The position numbers were made by a program, and so were the translations under genes. From Cylicocyclus nassatus (Eukaryota > Nematoda > Chromadorea > Rhabditida > Strongylidae), in NCBI GenBank assembly GCA_958299035.1, contig CATQJL010000305.1:72074792-72138791 (forward strand): a stretch of 64,000 nt of DNA, given 5' to 3'. Positions 1 through 10,489 of the stretch are shown here, in pieces; the stretch's first letter is position 1, and each line of letters starts with the position of its first letter. The notes beneath the pieces were generated by a model. It did no database searches and was not told the DNA's origin. It saw nothing but the letters and a program-made list of their open reading frames with translations.

Positions 1-94
1 TTTACAGTGATTTGCGAGGCCAGTTAATTTATCAAGTTGGTGCTATTATCTTCCAAATTCTCTGGTACCAATTCAGCGGCCCGGGGCAGAGGGT

Positions 95-173
95 TTGATT
101 GGCTCAGAAGCGGGATCGAACGTGGGTCCGATTTGGTTATAGCAGCGCCTCGTGCCGCTACACCATCCGTCCC
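95..173 (-). repeat. tRNA-derived SINE fragment
   Basis: Read on the minus strand there is a good pol III A box (TGGTGTAGCGG, 155-165) and, about 44 bases downstream, a B box (GTTCGATCCC, 112-121), which is tRNA spacing. The acceptor and anticodon stems do not pair, so this is not a functional tRNA. The sequence after the B box (TGAGCCAATCAAAC) resembles that after the tRNA-like unit at 59775-59843, suggesting one SINE family. Confidence 0.5.
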
Positions 174-966
174 TTCTACAGAAAATTTTCGAGAAAATTT
201 TGAAACGTGTTCACCTCTGCGAAATTTTGTTACGTGGGCGCATCTGAACTAAAAACGTCAGAAGAAATTTCTGAACCTGAGTTATCATCAAACACTAGCT
301 TGCAAAAGAAGTGAGCACTTATCGCTTTGAGATACAGGTGTTTCGTTTTCAAGTAAGTCATGTGCACTTTTAGAATTGATCTGGGAATGATTTTATTTTA
401 ATGTATGTTCGACGAATGTGGAAGCTAAAATAGCTGCTAGGCAAGTATGCAACAATCTCTATATCTTGTAACAACTGCATAAGTTGTGTAGATTCTCGAC
501 TTGTTAGTTTTCCCTCTAGTCCCCTCAGTAACGGAAAGAATAATGGTCTTGAAATATATCCAATTTTTTTAGTGTGCGACACTAGTGTCGCGGCAACATA
601 GCCATTTCGTGCTTGCTAATATTCAAAACATCTGGTGCTCTACCATGTTGATCTGCCCAGTCGTGGTAACATCTCAGTCGTTCGAGTCCTGTCGTAAAAC
701 AGTGTTTGGATTTAGGTTTCATTTCTGCTTCCCACAGGAGCTATGGAAGAGTGGCGAGCAGTATTTCTCATTCACGCTGGTCTGCTGCTTCTATCAAACG
801 CAGTCTTTTGTTGGCTGGCCACTGCGAAACCTGCGCCATGGACGGACTCATCCATCACCACGTCATCTAAGAAGAATACTCCGATGATTTCATGGGGATT
901 CACAGTCTGAAATCTTGTGCACATGATCTCATGCCATAGACCACATTTCCGCTATATTTTGCTATC

Positions 967-1030
967 TGGGGCGGTAGTAATCTATCCTACCTTGTGGCAT
1001 CATAGATGTCGGCAAGATGGCACACATACG
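967..1030 (+). repeat. dispersed repeat shared with 59583-59650
   Basis: A stretch of about 64 bases beginning GGGCGGTAGTAATCTA matches, with scattered differences, the sequence just after the Gypsy gag remnant at 59.6 kb. Both contain a TGGCATC...GGCACACAT core. It is probably a scrap of the same retroelement; no coding frame survives. Confidence 0.45.
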
Positions 1031-1074
1031 GATAGAACTTCTGGAGATATATCGTAAACCTTTCAAAATCAGAT

Positions 1075-1190
1075 TATTTATTTATTTATTTATTTGATAC
1101 GCACAAGGCGTGCCCAATACACAGAACGAAGCATCGCACTAAACAATTAGGGACAAAAAAAACAAGAACAAAAACAGGCACACACCCCAC
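1075..1190 (-). repeat. non-LTR or SINE 3' tail with (TAAA)n
   Basis: On the minus strand an element tail reads GGCACGCCTTGTGCGTATC followed by AAATAAATAAA. The same arrangement (GGAACGCCATAGAGCGTATG, then TAAA repeats) occurs on the plus strand at 54.74-54.81 kb. Both are preceded by a T-rich stretch. This is the usual look of a truncated non-LTR retrotransposon or its SINE partner ending in a short tandem repeat. No reverse transcriptase remains. Confidence 0.5.
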
Positions 1191-1199
1191 TGAATCAGC

Positions 1200-2435
1200 T
1201 CAAGTCCAGCTCGCAAAATATTTTCTAGGGATAGAAAGGGATGAGCTTGTCTAGACTAATATGAAGTCATCACAGGTATAGAGGTTCGATGGAGTCTGTC
1301 TCATGCCCCCTGCTCTTAGCAAAAATGCTCTTATTCAAACATAAGCAAATGTATATGTTGGAAGCAGGTGTATTGGCAGTAATTGGTAAAACCCGCCCAA
1401 CCAAACTTAAAGGCAGTGGATCGGCAAAATCCAACAACTCGGGATTTTAACGCGGTAGGTTCCTTATCGCCCAACTATGAAAACAGTGCAATCCCGGTTG
1501 CACAGCATGCTTTCCCTGCCGAGAAAATCGCTCTCGAACTTACACGCGCAGGCCAATCTTACACGCATCTGGACGAGTTGGCTATTTCCTTCCCACCATT
1601 GAAGGCTGCCGCCGCAACGCTATAACCATTGGGTCCTGCCACGATTTGGCGTCATCGGCCGTGCTCCGCTCGTCCAATATCAAAGGGAAGGGATTAAAAA
1701 ACGCTCATTTTCGCCGTTTTCAAGCTTTCTAAAGTGGATTTTCGGATCAGCGTATTAAAAACCCCAGGTAAGCGCAAATTTGACTAGGCTGAGATTTGCC
1801 GAGCCACTGCCCTTAAGGTAATATCGATCCCTCGTGGTTTACAGTGGGTTTTGAAAATGAAAGTGTTAGATCAGAACGCCAATTGCTGTAGGACGGGGGA
1901 CCTGACATGCGCGGTGCCGGAACCTACGGGAACTACGACCAAGCACCGACCATTTCAAAACTCATTTTTTTGGTTGCGCGACAAATTTTTGGAGAGGATT
2001 CAAAGTAACTTTCAAATTTCAAATTGACTCTCTGAAAGAATGTGGGATTATACGTGAGCATCGGCACCAGCATGTGTCACCGCTTGCTTATTGCGAACCT
2101 CTTTAAAGAAGTCTGCCGCTGCTTTGCAAAAGGTTCCAAAACGCCTCGCGCGGCCCCGCCCTCCTACACCTGCTATCGGTACACCCACCTTCACATAAAA
2201 GTCGGCTCCTTGCGTGCGCATCTTGTACCTAGTCTGCTTTTAACTCCATCGCGGAGTTCATATACTGAGCAGCGCAGCCGCCAACTCACACGAATTCTAC
2301 ATCTACCACGAGTGCCGTTCAGGAGCCTCTGCGAAGCAGAGGTGACGCACTGGTACTAGATACTACAATACTCGTGAATCGTTTTCCATAAACTATTAGA
2401 TGCGAGTAAATGTTTGTATGAAGTGTTAGGGTAGA
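1200..2435. other. no gene recognised
   Basis: Two plus-strand open stretches (1383-1625, 80 codons; 2042-2359, 105 codons) lie here but show no family motif, splice structure or repeat partner that I recognise. I see no RNA gene. Confidence 0.4.
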
Positions 2436-2439
2436 GTTA

Positions 2440-2690
2440 ACCTTGCTCTGAGCTAGGGTTAAATTAACCCTGATGAATCACGTAAGTTTAACCCTTCAGG
2501 GTTAATTTAACCCTCACAGTTCGTTGATGAATACGGGTTAGTCGCTTTCGGGGTAAAATTAACCCTCAAGGTTAGATTTAACCCTCAGGGTTAAGCCTAC
2601 CCTGTGTTTCATGAATACTGGTTAAGCGTTTTCCAGGGTTAAACTAACCCTCCAGGGTTAGTTTAACCCTCGGGGTTCGTTGATGAATAC
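2440..2690. repeat. palindromic AGGGTTAAATTAACCCT-type repeat cluster
   Basis: At least four near-perfect palindromes built from GGGTTA and TAACCC half-sites occur in 250 bases (for example AGGGTTAAATTAACCCT near 2455). They are separated by copies of a spacer containing TTGATGAATACGGG. The spacers repeat roughly every 90-100 bases, so it is both a tandem repeat and a potential multi-hairpin. It is not a telomere array: the half-sites alternate in orientation. Confidence 0.7.
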
Positions 2691-3139
2691 GGGCACAGGA
2701 TGTGATTAGCATTCAATTTCGCATGTTGCATAACCCCGTTCAACAGCGCTGCAAGGCAACCTACAATCTTGCCCTCAGTCATATCTACCGTTACCCATAA
2801 TATGGCTTTGCAGTGCGAGTTGAGTGCTTTATTTGCGAGCAGCATACCAAGTAATCCTCCAGGGCCGAATATGAAGGAAATACAGATAGAGTTGGTTATA
2901 GGACGTTGGTGGCACTTCCCAAACACTGACAATTTCTGCCCAAAAAAAGCATTTGTGAAACTTTTGGTCAAACAACCGGATTTTTTGATATTAAGAACAG
3001 ACATACTAGAATGCGATAAAAATTGATATAAGGTATCATGACTGCTTGACGATAGCGGTTTATTTCACCCAAACAAAGTTACTAAAGATACAGACTGGCA
3101 GAATGCTTTGACAGAATGGGGTGGGGGAGGGTTGGGCCA

Positions 3140-3430
3140 GACTGCGCGGCGTACGCGACGTACGCAGCGTACGCCGCGTATGCTCCTATGATGAAATATC
3201 TCAGACATTCGCAGTTAAGTCCCGCCGGTGAAAAAGTTGTGTCCCGCCGGAATGACTGCGGGACACAAGTAAAATGGTTCGCGAGGAAACCGGGACTCCC
3301 GGTTTTCGTTCGGGATAATGCGGCGCGACACGCGGTTTTGTCCCGAAATGTTTTCTACTGAGATCTGCGGGAGTCCCAGTTTTCTCGCGATTCGGTCACC
3401 GGCGGGACTCCCGCTCTAGACTGCAGTCTC
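3140..3430. repeat. GC-rich dispersed repeat, copy 1
   Basis: Contains GGCGTACGCGACGTACGCAG followed by ATCTCAGACATTCGCAGTTA and hairpins of the form CCGGGACTCCCGG. The same blocks appear in reverse orientation at 6115-6310. It is GC-rich in an AT-rich neighbourhood and non-coding; an 81-codon open stretch is a by-product. Confidence 0.6.
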
Positions 3431-3678
3431 CTGCGGGAGACGCGATATAGCAGCGACCCGATCAGCTTTGGGCTGGGCTTTTTCTAGAATTGGTTCTCCT
3501 TCAAAAATTTGTACTACACACATCTTACAAAGGTGCTGTGCTCGATACAGAGTTCAGATATACTCTTCATTAGCATTCGTGACCAAAAAAGAACATTGAA
3601 ATCACTATAATTAAGTTAACAGAAAAAAAACAGGAATGTCGAGATCAAGATTTGAGATTGAATCCATTATTCAAATCG

Positions 3679-4512
3679 ACTTCACACTTTCGATGTCTTC
3701 GTCTTGCTCATGCTCCGGCTCATACGTGTGCTCGTGCGCCAAAGAATCTTGCGTTGTAGTGGGGCAAAAACGTTTTTCTGGAAAAGAGTAACAATTCAAC
3801 ACTGATTTGAGAAATCATATATGAATTTTACCGAGGGTGGCGACAGCATCTCCTTATCAGCATCGAAATGGTAGGCGCGCTCGTCACCTCTGAACTTCAA
3901 ATTCAATAGATTCATGAAGAATATCTTTGAAAGAAACCCACAAAGCTCTTCCTATAGCCGCTCGTGCTAATCCATTAAGCTTCATCCTCGCCTCCGACAA
4001 CCTCTCAAACGTCTTCGTCCTCGCCTCATCGTCGTTCCCCTAGGTCCAGCCAAAATCTGATTCAACGAGATATCAAGGGGTAGAAACACTTCTATCTATA
4101 CCTATTTGATTGCCGCGCGCATTCGGTAGCACTCATCAGCAGTTCTTCTGCGTATAGGCCAACACCATCAAGAACGAAATCTGGAAGATCTATTTTAGAA
4201 TTTTTAGAAAGACCATCAATCACTCACTTATCAAAAATGTGACCAGACTTTCGGGCAGGTCCTGCAGATGAGGAAATCTTCCCCTTTTACCGGATTGTCT
4301 GCATGCAAAGTTTTGGATTTCTTGTTTTGGCTGGCATGCCTAAGTGCGCCCCTCTCGATTAGGATAGACTCGAAAATTTAGTCTCACTTACATGCAAAAA
4401 ATAGAACCTATAAAAATCCATCATTAAAAAAAAGGTCATTCTTGTGTGCCCTTGATGGCTGCGTCCAGTTCTCGAATCGCTCGATCATGTTAGCATTCTG
4501 AAACAAAATTAC
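3679..4512 (-). pseudogene. unrecognised multi-exon gene or gene relic
   Basis: Several minus-strand blocks read like real coding exons with splice signals. One starts after TTTTGTTTCAG near 4500 (NANMIERFENWTQPSR). A second, ending at a GTGAGT donor near 4226, joins in phase to a third (RFPHLQDLPESLVTFL, then LDGVGLYAEELLMSATECA). A fourth covers 3935-4045 (DDEARTKTFERLSEARMKLN) and a last acidic block ends at a stop near 3679. The joins are not all clean. The first block hits a stop unless one T of an eight-T run (about 4431-4438) is missing, and the fourth is preceded by an in-frame TAG. The regions 3840-3925 and 3680-3785 are open in frames that do not connect through visible splice sites. 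It could be a pseudogene, an assembly with indel errors, or a gene whose junctions I misplaced. I do not recognise the family. Confidence 0.5.
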
Positions 4513-4517
4513 CCTAG

Positions 4518-4721
4518 TTTCACGCGTACAAGGCGCGGGGTGGTCCTAGCTTTCATCGAACTACTCAGCCGCCCCAACGTGTTTTAAGAAGCGATCCTTA
4601 TGCCGCACGATTCGTCAGGCAAAACGCAGCACGGTATGGGGTTTCTTTGGTTGCGAAGTCCTTTGCCGTGTTCGGGCTGGTCGATGAAAGCTAGGACCAC
4701 CCGCGCCTTGTACGCGTGAAA
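4518..4721. mobile_element. hairpin MITE with ~44-bp terminal inverted repeats
   Basis: The left end TTTCACGCGTACAAGGCG is mirrored at the right end by CGCCTTGTACGCGTGAAA, and the mirror continues through GGTGGTCCTAGCTTTCATCG. The element is about 204 bp, non-coding and self-complementary. No target duplication is certain. It adjoins the upstream end of the relic gene at 3679-4512. Confidence 0.75.
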
Positions 4722-4817
4722 TTAAGGTTAGTGCTGCTGTATCGATAACAACTACAATAGGTACCCTTGAATGGAGGAAATCACTGGAAGCACTTGAGTT
4801 CCCGTGAATGTATGCAA

Positions 4818-5770
4818 GGTAGACAGCGATAGTACAAGTGTAAAGTATAGAGAGAAAAGGATGCAAGTAACAGTAAGGAAAAGTAATATAGCCAACCGTT
4901 CTTTTTTGACGTAAGGTTGCACGTATATACATATGTGATTGCACAAAAAATTGATCCAAGGTCTATGTACTGCGAACCAACTATTTCTATGATTAACCCG
5001 AAACAGAACGTTGAATGATTAAAAAGGAATTATTATAGTATAGCCGCAATCGATATGAATAGATATAGAGGTACTAAGGCAGACAGCGATAGCATAGACT
5101 AAGTGGAGAGAATGGGATGAAAGAAACTGTGGGTGGATGAGTAATAGCCAATCATCCTATATGGCGTAAGGCCACGTGTGTATGCATACGCAATTGCACA
5201 ATATGAGGATTGCGCAACCCTACGACCTATGTATTGAGAACTAATATTTGTGCTAACGTCAAAACAAGAGTATAGAATGATAAAAAAAGAAGTAATGTAA
5301 AATGCGATTAATATGAATACGACTAAGGTACCAAGCAGACAGCTATAGCGCAGTCTATGATGCGGAGAGAAAAGGATGAAAGAAACAGGTGGATAATAGC
5401 CCACCATCCTTTTTGGTGTTCGATTGCGTGTGTATGCATACGCAACTGCACAAAACAATGAGGATTGCGCAACCCTACGACCTATGCATTGAACCAACTT
5501 TTCGATGTTCTAACCCAAAACACAGCATTGAAAGTTCAACAAGGAATAATTCAAGCCGCGATAGGTATGAATACGATTGTTGGTATTAAGGTCGACAGCG
5601 AGAGCACAGACTATGAAGTGGAGAGAAAAGGATGAAAGAGAAAGATGGATAGTATTAGTCAACCATCCTTTTGGCGTTTGATTGCGTGTGTACGCATACG
5701 CAATTGCACAAAACAACGGGGTTGCGCCAATCTACGTCCTATGCATCGAAAACCAACTCGAAAACAAAAC
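4818..5770. repeat. tandem array, four copies of a ~260-bp unit
   Basis: Copies begin near 4818, 5080, 5335 and 5592, each with AGACAGCGATAGCA-like sequence. This is followed by GAGAGAAAAGGATG, an imperfect palindrome around TGCGTGTGTATGCATACGCA, and ATTGCGCAACCCTACG. Copy 1 is the most diverged and copies 2-4 are close. Open frames on both strands repeat the same peptide pieces because the DNA repeats; I see no evidence that they are translated. Confidence 0.8.
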
Positions 5771-5854
5771 GAAAACCAAACGAAAACCAATCGAAAACAA
5801 AACAAACAGCCTTTGTGGAAATAGGAATGAATCGATACTGACGCGCAAGGGAAC

Positions 5855-6097
5855 GGCCATAGGTTGTCGGTGTTGTCGATGTTGTCGATGTTGTCGGTGT
5901 TGTCGGTGTTGTTGGGGTTGTCGAGGTTGCCGGTCGTTGCAGGACCTCATGATAGCTCCACGTTTCGCGCGCTCTTTAAAATATCTCTGACCCCGACAAC
6001 ACCGACAACACTGACAACACCGACAACACCGACAACACTGACAACACCGTCAACACCGACAACATCGACAACACCGACAACATCGACAACCTATGGC
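5855..6097. repeat. palindromic GTTGTCG minisatellite
   Basis: GGCCATAG followed by a run of GTTGTCGRT units is mirrored 130 bases later by a run of CGACAAC units ending CTATGGC. The arms are about 80-100 bases and the spacer is unique. A related GTTGCCGGT run lies at 53830-54020. Cysteine/arginine- and serine/leucine-rich open frames across it are artefacts of the repeat. Confidence 0.75.
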
Positions 6098-6114
6098 GTC
6101 ACAATCGATGATCG

Positions 6115-6490
6115 CGACTCCCGGTAATCTCCCGCCACTTTTTAACTGTCGGGATTGTCCCGAAAGTCGGGACAAAACCGGGAGTCGCGCAAGACTCCCG
6201 GTTTTCTCGCGAAATCTCATTTTGTGGGCGGATCTCCGGCGGGACTTAACTGCGAATGTCTGAGATACCGAGCGTACGCTGCGTACGTCGCGTACGCCGC
6301 TTCCCCGCGAAGTCTGGCTCAACCCGGAACGAAAGCCGCCAGGGAACGCGGTGCCCGCGTGTAAACTCGTACATATTCTGCAATGTCGACGCGCCTTTGC
6401 ACTATTCGCCGCAAATTGCACGCCAAATAATGCCCATTCGCATTTCTTCTCATTTCTCACTCTTTTTGGACTTTTCTTATCATCTTTGGC
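6115..6490. repeat. GC-rich dispersed repeat, copy 2, plus a second repeat block
   Basis: 6115-6310 carries, in reverse orientation, the blocks seen at 3140-3430 (the CGTACGC palindromes and the TCTCAGACATTCGC block). Adjoining it, 6340-6490 (GTAAACTCGTACATATTCTG onwards) matches the reverse strand of 14395-14550. The two blocks may be halves of one element. Confidence 0.6.
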
Positions 6491-6848
6491 ATCATGCTAC
6501 CCTTTTTCTTTGTCATTTGTGTATGGTATCTAGTCTATTTCCTTTTTTGTGATCTTTACGCATCTTGTGCAGAATTAACGCTTTTGCACACTTGCCGTTA
6601 CGATTGCTGTAGATTGCTGTCACCTCACCACAAAATTGCCCTTTTTTTTAGCAAGAGATGTGTACTTTTTGATTTCATACTCGATTTGAGTGAATCACAG
6701 AGTTAGTCATTTAGGTCGTTTTTCTGTCTGCCTTGTTTACGGGTTACGGGTATGAAAATAAGCGAGTGGAATGCGGTTCTATTGGGAATCGCCTTTCTTG
6801 CCATGAATCGTTCCTCTCATTGCGTATGCTACCCTCAACTGGTTGTCA

Positions 6849-8640
6849 TGAACTCATCAGTCAGCAAATTGCTCCGCAATTCTGATGTGGGATTGAGGTA
6901 AGTTCTCTTTTTTCAGAAATTCCTGTATGATGGGCAATCACCTTTGTGATTGACTGCTCAATTTCGTCTTTCCTTTGTATTTTTTGTTTTTCTTCATTTT
7001 TTTTTTGAAATTTTGCACTTCAAGCTAGCTCAAATCTTAATTTTAGAGTCTTACAAAAGAAGTTGCGCCGGAGAACTGAACGCCGGTACGTGGCACCACA
7101 ATACTGACATTTGGAATTGCCGCCGATTTGAGGCAAGAAGACTTACCGTCAAACAGATACTATCGTTTTGGAAATTTCTCTCATCTTTTCTCTCATTTTT
7201 TCGTCATTTTAATATTTTCTATATCGTCGTTATACGGTCACTGTCTATCACGTGCTCCGTTTTACGGCCACGCTAGGGCTTCGAGCGCATGTGGCTTGAG
7301 CTTTCTCGAAGAGGCCTTATCGATCGGAAGTCACGGAGGGCCCTCGCCTTGCGCACGCGTATTTTCTACGCGAAAGGGAGTACGTGATTGACACATACTG
7401 TATATGACGAGGTTTCTGGGACAGTCTGGAACTATGTGGAGTCACAATGAGTTGCGACCTGTTTCGAAAGAGCTAACTTGGCATTCCTTGCACTTTCAAT
7501 CTCCTTTCATAGTTTTATAGGGGTTTACTTCCGTCCTCACTGCTGTAAGGTATTTCTTGGTGACGTTGTAATTTCAAAGAAGAAGTTCTATATAGAATTG
7601 CAACTTTGAACTATCAGGTCATTAAGAATTTGGGTCCTTCTCACATACAAGGAAGTCATGATTTTGCAATTTTAAACAGTGAATCAATTCGTGGCAATGA
7701 TGTCCACTTCTACAAGTGCACTTTCAGGTCATGCTGCATCCGTTTTTGGAATGGACAACACTGTGGCTACATTAGTAGGTGCTATCGACACACTATGGAT
7801 AATGGCTCGGAGTTGGATCTTCAACACCGTCGACTTTTTATAAGCAGCGGTAGTTCACTGAAATCATTTGTTTAAACTTGCAAAGCTGATTTAGAGAGGT
7901 GACGTATCTCTGTTCGAGACAAATATACGTTTTATCGGTTGGCTTCTGTCGTTATATGCACTGACGAACGATAAAGTAGGTGTCTGCTCGCCATCCTCTG
8001 ACTCTATTGCTTCTCTAGGGCTTACACAGCGCAGGCTGAAGCAAGCGGGAAGATGCTGTTACCTTATTTCGACATGGTGGTTGCTCAATTCTTTCTGAGT
8101 TTGGTTCACTTCCGCTTGAATCTGAGTGTCTAATAAACGTTACGGAAATAAGGTTTGTTTCTGTTGCTTTTCATCTCTGTACTTGCACTTACGTGGATAA
8201 TTTTTTGAAGGCTGGAAAAAAGGAACTTACTCACTTCATGGATAAGCCGGACTTACTCCTTTATCTCAATTCTAGGACTGATCAATGGAGTTTATGTAAG
8301 TTTTACTTGATATGATCTACTTGCTTTAGTTGATCCCGTTTTTCTTTTACAACCACCATCCAACGGGTGATAGCTTTTATGAATATTTGCTTAAACATTG
8401 GCTGATAACTGGCAAAAAGGATGAACTCAACAAGAGAGTACGATGCAGCTGTTTTGCTATGGAAAAGAACAAGCTATGGTCAACGCTCTCTTTTTTTCTT
8501 AACATGACATTTTCTGATTTTATTTAAGGACTTTGCAAACATTCGAGGAAGGAGTGGAAGATGGAGCGCCTTGCCTGTTTTTCTGGTGGATTATTTGCTC
8601 TCTTGTCTGCAATGAGAAGAATGCTACAGTAGCAATAAAT
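6849..8640 (+). CDS. tentative small multi-exon protein gene, unrecognised
   Basis: A start at 6849 gives MNSSVSKLLRNSDVGLR up to a clean GTAAGT donor. Its phase fits an exon after TTAATTTTAG near 7049 (VLQKKLRRRTERR). Further open blocks follow at 7607-7735 and 7731-7850 with uncertain junctions. An exon ending at 8154 (SECLINVTEIR) joins in phase to 8219-8299 (LEKRNLLTSWISRTYSFISI, then LGLINGVY, before a GTAAGT donor). A last exon after TATTTAAG near 8528 ends ERLACFSGGLFALLSAMRR plus three residues and a stop, with AATAAA at 8633. The hydrophobic stretches suggest a small membrane protein. Exon joining in the middle is not settled and I cannot name a family; some blocks may be chance. Confidence 0.4.
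8633..8638 (+). promoter_or_regulatory. candidate polyadenylation signal
   Basis: AATAAA lies three bases after the stop of the last exon of the tentative gene at 6849-8640. Its position supports that exon being a 3' end. Confidence 0.4.
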
Positions 8641-8644
8641 GTCC

Positions 8645-9216
8645 GAAAATTGTACGTCATTCATGATTGTGTTTTCATCTATTGAAATTTTTACCTTGAT
8701 TGTCCTTTCTTGCTTGTTCTTTATGCGTTTACTTTCTTGTTCTTTCTGTGTTTACTTTTTCTATGAACTTTGTGTGATGTAGAATGTGAACTTTGTGTGA
8801 TGTAGAATGATAAAAGTTTAAAATGCTTTATCTGTTACAAATCTCGCCATATTCTTACAATATGTTTCGGCCTCTTCCCTGGTCACACCACGAGCCCTAT
8901 ACTGATCTTCGAACCTGTATAAGGGAGTTGTGAATTAGTTAATTTAGTTGGCTTGTGGGACGCGTACGTTCTCATCGCTGCAGCTATCTCGTCGTTGGAG
9001 GGCTTCGTGGCTAATCTCCTTCTGGTGGTCGGGGTGCTAAAAAAGAACTTAGCTGATGAGCGGATGGATGTTTGTACTACTTAATTATAATATGTTCACC
9101 ATCTCATGGGAGTTCAGCGTAGCTCTGCACTCCGCCTCTAACGTATGAAACGTGTCGATGACTTCCGACAGCACCGGGAAGTCATCCAGCAAAACGGTCA
9201 GTCGCCTTAAAAGGGT
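8645..9216. other. no gene recognised
   Basis: AT-rich sequence with a short direct duplication of GAACTTTGTGTGATGTAGAA at about 8765-8808. Nothing else is recognisable. Confidence 0.4.
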
Positions 9217-10486
9217 TTATATCAGACCGTAACGAGTTCCCTTATGACCCTCTAACCGGTAAAAGGCTTTTGCTATGTTTGTGGTCCTTACATCGTATAT
9301 GCCGGACTTATCCCAAAGGCTAGCCAGGGGACCCTTATACCATGTTTTACCTAGGTAATTCAAAAAATTAGTACAGCACGCATAGGCTGGATGGTCGCGC
9401 GGAACAGGCGGCTCCTTTAATGCGCGGACAACACCATGCAGACGCTTCGGCAAAAAAACTAGGCATTTGATGGTGTTCTACCAGCCAACGACGTCTGCTG
9501 TGGTGTCTTTACCAGATATAAAACGAGTGAGCTCGAACGCATTTCGCCGCCTGTTCCACGCTAGCGCAAGATGGAATGCACAGCGCTGGACTGCACTCCT
9601 CTCAAAGACGGTGCGGATGTCTGCAATCGCAGCTTTTTCGTAGTCCACGACTACTTGCAGTCCATCGACAGCACCAAACCTAAGCAGGTGGGTCTTCAGG
9701 TGTGAAAGTACTGTTTCGTAAGACTGCTTATCTTTCTTTTCCATGATGGCGTAAAGAAAGGGACGTCGAACCCGCCGCGGCAGACTCCATGAATAACATA
9801 GAGCTGCGAGCCTTTCTTGATGCATCGCGGGGCTTTGCTGTGTACGCCGTCCGCCACCAGCACCGACAACCCATTCTTGCAAGCTTTCTAAAACAGCAAG
9901 GGTCCGAACTGGTTTAATTGGCAAGAATTGGCAGGCACCGACCGATGCATCAGATATGTAGACGTGCATTCCGCGCTATTTAACTTGCAGGAATGAACTT
10001 CCATCCGACAAATTTGCTAGATAGCTGGGGACGCTATCCATGGTAACGGCGTCAGTGTGACCGCTACCGCAAGCCCTGCAATATTTCCATTGTCTACTGC
10101 GTGTAGTTAGCTGTATTCTTCCCACATATTTTCTGATTGCGCGTTTTTTGTGCGAATACCCCTCTCCGCGAAATTCGTCCACCACGTGCGCTCGCAAGTC
10201 CTCCTCTACAACAAGGAATAACCCTGATTAACAGAGTAAACCAAAGCTGGTTTGCACCTAGGGTGGCGTCCCGGTCTAGCTGTCTGATGGTGTCCAGTCA
10301 GTGCCTGAGAGGAGGCCTGCTGCTAGCCTTCGGGTCGTTTCGAAGGTCTTGTAGCATCTGAGAAGTCATCTTCTTCGGCTCTGTAATGGATCTGCCGCAG
10401 TTCACCTGGTAAGATGCTCTTGCCGCCAAGCCCTTCGCTACGGTAGATGGGACGCATACGTGGTTGAGCTGGCAGGGGTCGCTCAA
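9217..10486 (-). pseudogene. MULE transposase pseudogene
   Basis: Minus-strand frames give a Mutator-like (MULE) transposase. An N-terminal piece (10486-10298) carries CQLNHVCVP-type Cys/His spacing like the zinc-binding module of this class. The core (9969-9478) has PFLYAIMEKKDKQSYETVL, VVDYEKAAIADIRTVF and QRCAFHLALAWNRR, the conserved order of an Asp-containing strand, the DxE-AAI block and the CxFHxxxA-W block. The C-terminal piece (9453-9217) has TWYKGPLASLW and RTTNIAKAFYRLEGHK. The pieces from 10197 to 9217 share one frame but are interrupted by TAG codons at 9973-9975 and near 9476. The N-terminal piece is in another frame. I saw no terminal inverted repeats. It would have catalysed cut-and-paste transposition but cannot now encode an intact protein. 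Confidence 0.85.
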
Positions 10487-10489
10487 GAA

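Noticed and set aside
636..689. tRNA-like segment with GTTCGAGTCC
   Set aside because: The B box is acceptable but no A box fits at the required distance and no cloverleaf forms.
2663..3004. 113-codon minus-strand frame
   Set aside because: Overlaps the palindromic repeat at its end, the opposite strand is also open, and no homologous motif was recognised.
5099..5497. 132-codon minus-strand frame with repeated IGRRVAQSS and CAIAYAYTR
   Set aside because: The peptide repeats follow the DNA tandem array; frames are not kept across all four copies.
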